A DNA stretch of 11,565 nucleotides, from positions 425,230-436,794 of the forward strand of contig MU069555.1 in assembly GCA_002284615.2 (NCBI GenBank). The letters run 5' to 3'. The stretch comes from Dunaliella salina (lineage: Eukaryota > Chlorophyta > Chlorophyceae > Chlamydomonadales > Dunaliellaceae). Position 1 is the stretch's first letter, and each line of letters begins with the position of its first letter. Shown piece by piece: positions 7,467 through 11,565 of this stretch. The position numbers and the translations under genes were made by a program. The notes beneath the pieces were generated by a model. The model saw only the letters and a list, made by a program, of their open reading frames with translations. It had not been told where the DNA came from and did not search any database.

Positions 7467-7670
7467 CGCATCAATGACGTCATTATACCCTCTCAACTTG
7501 CGTGTAAATGTTCCCCCTGTACCACCCATGAACTGGGCTCCCTTAGCTATCATGTCCCACTCATAGCTAAAATACCTCGACATCTTTCAGATTCATATTC
7601 CCTTCCTAAAAGAACCACGGTTCCCCACGCAAAGCCCACAGAAAGTCCTTGTTTGCCCTATCAGTGACTC
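7467..7670 (+). pseudogene. C-terminal end of an APE-type endonuclease, copy H
   Basis: The frame reads RINDVIIPSQLACKC, then HELGSLSYHVPLIAKIP, followed by a tail to a TGA near 7665. APE-like LINE endonucleases end with an RID..(W/I)IP strand and, about 25-30 residues on, an S-D-H-x-P-(L/V) motif carrying catalytic Asp and His. The spacing and flanking residues fit, with Asn for the Asp of RID and Tyr (7548-7550) for the Asp of SDH. Those changes would inactivate it. The N-terminal two thirds of the domain are missing. I am fairly confident because the pre-RT region and RT follow in the order expected for APE-bearing LINEs. Confidence 0.6.
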
Positions 7671-8246
7671 TGACGGAACAGCATTTACACACTCCTTGCA
7701 AGACCCAGCGCATGGGGTCCCCCAAAACCTTGAAAAATTGCTGCAAACCCTTGACCCAGCCTGTACAGAAGCCATTACATTTTTAGATGATCTAAAGAAT
7801 GTACCTGCCAAACAACCCAAAAAACTTGAGACACTCTGCAATGACCGGCTTCTGGTACAGTTGAAACACTGGCAGAAGGCATCTCTTGCCTCATTCACTC
7901 TTCCTACCAAGTCGCATCGAAAGTGTGCAACACGAAAACTATCTCCTCAGACCACAACCACTGCAACCCGAGGACTACAAGCAATAGACGGTGCAACCTG
8001 AAAAAGAAGCTTTCCTTGATCAGAAACATCCAGTCTCAGCTGACCTTCCTTGCCATCAACACAACCGACTGCACCTCAACCATTTTGAAGCAAAATAGGG
8101 GAAATGCGAACCTTTATAAAGCCATCTCCAAAGCTAACAATCTTCAACTTGATATCCCTCCTCTTCCACAACTGCAAGAGCTCTCTGAGACTGCTAAACA
8201 GGCCATTACTTACATAGATGAAACTCGTAATAAAGACAACCACAAC
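7650..8246 (+). pseudogene. Pre-RT region, first part, copy H
   Basis: This reads VCPISDSDGTAF to GAT (stop near 7999) in one frame, then from about 7923 LKKKLSLIRNIQSQLTFLAI, NTTDCTSTILKQNRGNANLY, KAISKANN to ETRNKDNHN in another. Charged and helical, with no catalytic motif, it matches in character the spacer between endonuclease and RT in LINE polyproteins. It contains no counterpart in copies A or B. It ends at CACAAC (8241-8246), the left copy of the I1 target-site duplication, and continues in frame at 8771 once I1 is taken out. Confidence 0.55.
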
Positions 8247-8642
8247 CGAGTCGGGCAACTACATGAATCTCATGTCAGGGATCGTCATGTGCGCCTCATA
8301 GAAATCAAGTTCTGTGAGGACACTAGGCCTGAGCATCAGTTACATGCGGCAAAGCAGCAGCATTCAGACCTCTGTAAGATTATTAGTGCTAAAGTTGTTT
8401 CCATTCATCCTATTCTCCTGGGTGTTGGTGGAACTATTTATACTGAGCATACCATGAAGCAATTCAAACAACTAGGATTGGATCATCAGCGTGCCACTAG
8501 GCTTGCTCAACAACTTCACGCACATTCTGTTCAATATGCCCACAAACTTGCCACCACACGCCGCGCCATTGAACATAACAATACTTCCCACAGCCAGAGT
8601 ACAGAGACGGGTACTTCTCGTAACCCTCCAGATCCCCATTAG
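8247..8642 (+). pseudogene. Nuclease C-terminal half (EIK onward), fragment I1
   Basis: This reads HVRLIEIKFCEDTRPEHQL, AAKQQH, then HPILLGVGGTIYTEHTMKQF, LGLDHQRATRLAQQLHAHS and the end PPDPH before TAG at 8640-8642. The PD half is absent, so no active nuclease can be formed. The frame happens to continue from the host pre-RT sequence across the left junction, giving an apparent 239-residue open frame from 7923 that is a chance chimera and not a native protein. Confidence 0.75.
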
Positions 8643-8764
8643 CTCTCTCTTTTTCTTACCTTGCGGTGGAGGGGACTCACGGCTCTTTGAGCCAATGTGT
8701 CTCCTTTTCCTTAATTGATGTAGGGAGAGTTTCTCTTCCTACATAGTTTTTCTTTTTTTCTTTT
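8643..8764 (+). promoter_or_regulatory. 3' UTR of fragment I1: two hairpins and TTTTC tail
   Basis: A first hairpin, GGCTC-TTT-GAGCC (8681-8693), is perfect. The second, ATGTAGGGAGAG (8718-8729), TTT, CTCTTCCTACAT (8733-8744), pairs over twelve positions with one G-U. The element then ends TAGTTTTTC followed by T-rich repeats to 8764. The box CTTTTCCTTAATTGATG between the hairpins is almost identical in A, I1 and D. This region is the likely recognition end for reverse transcription of the family. Confidence 0.75.
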
Positions 8765-8770
8765 CACAAC

Positions 8771-9060
8771 ATTGCTTGTAAAAAGGTGCAAAAAAACAGT
8801 CACTACAAACCCCAAACAAGCACACAAGGAAAATTTTAAAGACAAGAACCACTAAGAACAGGTCTCCAAGGGCCTCGAGACCCAGAGACAGGTAATGTTG
8901 AGACTGAACAAACCAAGCAGGCGCAGATTGTCGAACACTATTACACACAGGCTATGAAGGTAGTAAGTATCAAACATGGCAAATATCTTCCACATGAAGC
9001 CCCGCGTAATTATCCCTGGGAGCAGTCAAATCATTCTGGCCATGTGCCAGACCCATTTAT
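8771..9060 (+). pseudogene. Pre-RT region, second part, copy H
   Basis: The frame continues from the left side of I1, with TAA at 8837-8839, and reads GPRDPETGNVETEQTKQAQI, VEHYYTQAMK, GKYLPHEAPRNYPWEQ and PDPFILQSH. The DPETG segment followed by a YYTQ helix and a Pro/Trp-rich stretch is the usual lead-in to the RT fingers in LINE polyproteins. A frameshift near 9060-9080 separates it from the RT frame. Confidence 0.65.
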
Positions 9061-10815
9061 TCTACAGTCACACAAGACGAATTGGAAAGAAAGGATAGAA
9101 GAGACTGGCTCCACTCCAAAATCATGGACAAAAGTGCCTATAATGGTTGCATCAAAACCCTCAGTAATAACAAACCTCCAGGACCAGATGGCATAGTGAA
9201 TGAGATCCTTGGAATGCTCTCCCCTGAAATCCAAGAGAGCATTCATAAGCTCTTCACTATCATGTGGGCTGCGCGCCTCACCCCGGTGTCTTGGAAAATC
9301 AGTGAGACTATCCTCATTGACAAAGACAAAGGAGAGGAGACAGATACATCCTCCTACAGACCCATTGGTCTAGCCAACACACTTTACAAGCTCTGGACAC
9401 GCATGGTTACTAATACTCTCTAAGAGTATGCAGAAGCACAATCCTTCCTGAGTTCTACACAAGCTGGCTTCCGGAATCAAAAAGGTACTATCCACCAACT
9501 CCAGAATGTCATCATGGGACTTGAAGATGCCAAAATTTTCGGAAAAGACATCTATGCCCTCATTGTAGATTTCACTTCAGCCTTCAATACTACTGACCAT
9601 GACAGGATGCTCTGGATAATGTACGATTTAGGCTTCCCCACTGATGCCATANACACCGTCAAAAATCTATATGAAAATGCCACTACTCAAGTGANACTGC
9701 CCTCAGGGGTTAGCACTGAGCAAATTTACGTTCAAGAGGTACAATTCAAGGTGATACACTCTCACCATTTCTCTTTCTCCTCTACATGGAGCCTCTCCTG
9801 CGTTGGCTGCATGTTGGAGGGCGCGGCTATAAACATGGTTGTGTCCCAGACCAAAACACCACTAACAACCACCTTGCAAATAACCTTAGCAGCGCTGCCT
9901 TTGCTGATGACCTCATCTGTCCAACTGGCACGATACAAGACCTGAAAGCACAAGCCAGAAAGCTCACCCTCTACTCTGACTGGGCCGCACTCATTATTTC
10001 TGGCAGTAAGACTAAAGCTACCAGTGTTCTACACAGCTATTCCAGAAAAGATCACAATGGGGTGACTCCTTCACAAGCACTCCATCAAAGACTGCAGGGG
10101 AAAATAGAAATCCAAGGACAGAAGGCCCAGTTCCTCGCCTCAAGTGAGCCCTTCCTTTATCTTGGAGTTCAAATGACAATGGACCTTAACTGGAAGCACC
10201 AGATTCAGCGTATGACTTATAACCTCAAAAATAAGCTAGATAATCTTGAAGCATCCTATGCATCCCCACGACAAGTGCTAAACATAGTCCGCACAGCCAT
10301 TATCCCTAGCCTTGCTTACTCTTTTGTGGTTACTCCCTGCACCCCTACTGACCTTATCATCTGGGACACCATGTTAGACAGAATGGTCAAACAAAAACAC
10401 AAACTCAGGAAAAGCACAGCTGCAGCAATGGCCCGTGAAGATTTAGATAATTTTGGACTAGGACGCATTTCAATCTGTGTAGAAAAACAAAGAAGCCAGG
10501 TTTTTTCCCTCTCTTCCAGCCTTGAGGACCCCTTAATAAGACACCGCACAGTTAGTCTCAACCTCCTAACTAAGCAGATAGGAAACCTCAATAATTTGTC
10601 TGAAACCTACCTCACCAAACGAGAAGTAACAAATCTGCACATTAAACGTCAGCTCAATTATAACATGCGCGCCCGCCAGCTGACTAGCGTGCATTCCAGC
10701 AAGCTCCATCTCATGAAAAATGGCACAAGTGTGTCCAAGGAGGAACTAGAGCACATTTGTGAAGCCCTCACCTTGCACAAACCTCCTCCTCACAACCTCC
10801 CTACTCTCATCACCT
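9061..10815 (+). pseudogene. Non-LTR reverse transcriptase and thumb, copy H
   Basis: This enzyme copies element RNA into DNA at a nicked target. Visible motifs in order: NNKPPGPDGIVNEIL (Asp at 9187-9189), SYRPIGLANTLYKLW, TQAGFRNQKGTIHQLQ, motif A YALIVDFTSAFNTTDHD (Asp at 9568-9570), motif B RGTIQGDTLSPFLFLLYMEP, motif C AFADDL (Asp pair 9906-9911), motif D SGSKTK, and YLGVQMTMDLNWKHQ leading to a thumb with FGLGRISICVE. The catalytic Asp set is intact. Lesions are TAA at 9421-9423, a one-base shift near 9735 between motifs A and B, and N at 9652 and 9695. The final TGA at 10815-10817 is created by the junction with copy D, so the natural C-terminal continuation is lost from view. Confidence 0.9.
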
Positions 10816-10936
10816 GAAAAGAAAAGAAAAACTACGCAGGCAGCGAAAACACTCCCCACATCAATTAAGGAAAAGGGGATACCTAGGGCTGAGGCACCAT
10901 GTATCCACTTCACCAAGAGAAGGCAGAAGAAGAAAG
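10816..10936 (-). promoter_or_regulatory. 3' UTR of copy D with wobble-conserved stem-loop
   Basis: On the minus strand the shared box CCTTTTCCTTAATTGATG is followed by the stem arms ATGTGGGGAGTG (10861-10850) and CGCTGCCTGCGT (10845-10834) around a TTTT loop, then GTAGTTTTTC and TTTTC repeats to 10816. Eleven of twelve positions pair when G-U is allowed, although several bases differ from I1. An upstream hairpin (TGCCT/AGGTA) may replace the GGCTC hairpin of A and I1. Confidence 0.7.
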
Positions 10937-11565
10937 TCAGTGGGGATCAGGTGGGTTACTAGCAGTATCCTGTGCCTGACCTTGTTGAGAGTTGAAAAAG
11001 GTCTTCTCAAGAGCGCGTCTGGCGCTGGCAAGTTTGTAGGCATACATGACAGAATGAGCATGAAGCTTCCGAACAAGCTTAGTGGCCTTGAAAGTGTCAA
11101 GACTAAGCTCCTTAAGAGGCTCCAATATATGAGGGGTATAGGTGACTCCTCCCACACCTAGCAGGATAGTATGGAGGGTGACTTGAGCTGAGGCCCCAGA
11201 AACATGACGACAAAGTTTGCGGTGCTGCAGCTTGGAGGCCTCAAGCTGGCTGTTGGGCTGGGCTTCCTCACAGTATTTGACTTCAACAAGGTGGATGTGC
11301 CTCTGATCTGGGTGGAGCTGACTGGGGTCACGAGCCTTGAGTGCTGGTGGAGTGGCTGTGGCTGGCGCTGAGCCATCCCTGTTCCCCCTGCGCCTCCCTG
11401 TAGTTCGCAATTCATAACGCGGATTTTGACCTTGGCGTCCTTTTCAGGGGAACAACTAATAGAGCATCAGGCCGGCTGGAAGTGAGTCTATTCTTATCAG
11501 GGAAGCGGCGCGGGAAAATATATTTGGGAAGGGTCCTATTAGTAGCATGTTCTGGGATCTGTAAG
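10937..11565 (-). pseudogene. C-terminal PD-(D/E)XK endonuclease, copy D
   Basis: From the right edge leftwards: LQIPEHATNRTLPKYIFPRR, then TSSRPDALLVVP with Asp at 11468-11466. A frameshift follows around 11425-11440, then a basic loop (GRRRGNRDG), HPDQRHIHLVEVKYCEEAQP with Glu at 11284-11282 and Lys at 11278-11276, and HTILLGVGGVTYTPH, KLHAHSVMYA and PPDPH before the TGA at 10939-10937. All three nuclease signature residues are present, and there is only one visible lesion in this part. It lines up with copy A over its whole length, which confirms that the PD segment and the EIK segment belong to one domain in this family. Confidence 0.8.

Larger units (their letters stand above)
8247..8764 (+). 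mobile_element. Fragment I1: 518-bp 3' end of an A-type element inserted in copy H
   Basis: From CGAGTCGGGCAACTAC to the TTTTC tail this is collinear with copy A from about 2960 to 3485, at high nucleotide similarity. It holds the EIK half of the nuclease, stop, 3' UTR with both hairpins, and tail. It lacks everything upstream of the loop before EIK, so it is a severely 5'-truncated retrotransposition product. Its coding part has no stops or shifts, and its terminal hairpin is the best paired of the three copies, so it is probably the youngest A-type insertion in the window after allowance for its short length. Confidence 0.75.
8241..8770. repeat. 6-bp target-site duplication flanking fragment I1
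   Basis: CACAAC occurs at 8241-8246, directly before the first base of A-like sequence, and at 8765-8770, directly after the TTTT end of the I1 tail. Reading from Asn-His-Asn at 8238-8246 to Ile-Ala-Cys-Lys-Lys at 8771 gives a continuous frame into PETGNVETEQTK and the RT lead-in. Six bases can match by chance; the frame continuity and the element ends at both sides are what make it convincing. Confidence 0.65.
7466..10815 (+). mobile_element. Copy H: LINE copy with APE remnant, pre-RT region and reverse transcriptase
   Basis: Starting inside an APE-type endonuclease and running through the pre-RT region, RT and thumb, this copy is 5'-truncated. It is interrupted by fragment I1 (8247-8764) and cut at its right end by inverted copy D at 10816. 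With I1 removed the lesions are frameshifts near 7665 and 7920, TAA at 8837, a frameshift near 9060-9080, TAA at 9421 and a frameshift near 9735. The junction with copy B at 7465 is out of frame and mid-domain on both sides, which fits insertion of a truncated H into B better than a native fusion. Whether H belongs to the same family as A and B cannot be shown from overlap inside this window. Confidence 0.7.
10816..11565 (-). mobile_element. Copy D: inverted 3' end of an A-type element inserted after the RT of copy H
   Basis: Read on the minus strand from the window edge, D has the run-up to the nuclease, PD and EVK motifs, the PPDPH end, a 3' UTR, and a CTTTTCTTTTC tail that meets the H reading frame at 10816. 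It is more diverged from A and I1 than those are from each other (for example EVKYCEEAQP in place of EIK.CEDTRP), so it represents a distinct subfamily. The 5' end and any target-site duplication lie outside the window. Confidence 0.8.

Noticed and set aside
7923..8642. 239-residue open frame as an intact gene
   Set aside because: It joins the pre-RT of copy H to the nuclease end of fragment I1 across an insertion site with a 6-bp duplication; a chance in-frame chimera.
1..11565. CRISPR array, bacterial operons, rRNA or functional tRNA genes
   Set aside because: No regular repeat-spacer pattern, no ribosome-binding-site-led gene chain and no complete cloverleaf; the content is eukaryotic retroelement.

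Overview
The window reads as repeat-rich nuclear DNA of a eukaryote. I found no intact host gene, no operon-like layout and no rRNA or tRNA gene. Nearly everything recognisable is decayed non-LTR (LINE-type) retroelement. The domain set (reverse transcriptase, RNase H, two endonuclease types, PHD finger, PCIF1-like methyltransferase-like domain) resembles what I recall of green-algal and other green-lineage dual-endonuclease retroelements, so a green alga or plant is my best guess. That attribution is from memory and weak. Two N bases (9652, 9695) mark unresolved base calls.

Layout. 1-828: no gene, one diverged repeat pair. 829-3485 (+): copy A, 5'-truncated, with methyltransferase-like, RNase H, CCHC knuckle and C-terminal PD-(D/E)XK nuclease, then a 3' UTR with hairpins and a TTTTC tail. 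A 129-bp SINE-like insert (1354-1482, minus) with a 9-bp target-site duplication interrupts it. 3486-4471: no gene. 4472-4766 (-): C-terminal end of an unrelated LINE, called L. 4767-7465 (+): copy B, with a Pro/Thr/Ser/His-rich region, chromo-like segment, PHD finger, methyltransferase-like domain and the first half of RNase H. 7466-10815 (+): copy H, with an APE-type endonuclease C-terminus, pre-RT region, RT and thumb. 8247-8764 (+): fragment I1, the 3' end of an A-type element inserted into H with a 6-bp duplication. 10816-11565 (-): copy D, the 3' end of another A-type element in inverted orientation, running off the window.

The simplest history is nesting. L was interrupted by B, B by H, and H by I1 and by D. 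Removing I1 joins the H pre-RT frame across the site; removing the SINE-like insert joins the A frame. Copies A, I1 and D share a nuclease tail, the terminal residues PPDPH and a 3' stem-loop that survives by G-U wobble changes.

Combining overlaps seen in different copies, the parent element probably encoded APE, RT, chromo/PHD, methyltransferase-like domain, RNase H, CCHC and PD-(D/E)XK nuclease in that order. The RT-to-PHD link, and hence that H belongs to the same family as A and B, is not seen here and is inference. No copy is intact: all coding stretches carry stops, frameshifts, deletions or truncations, so they are annotated as pseudogenes.
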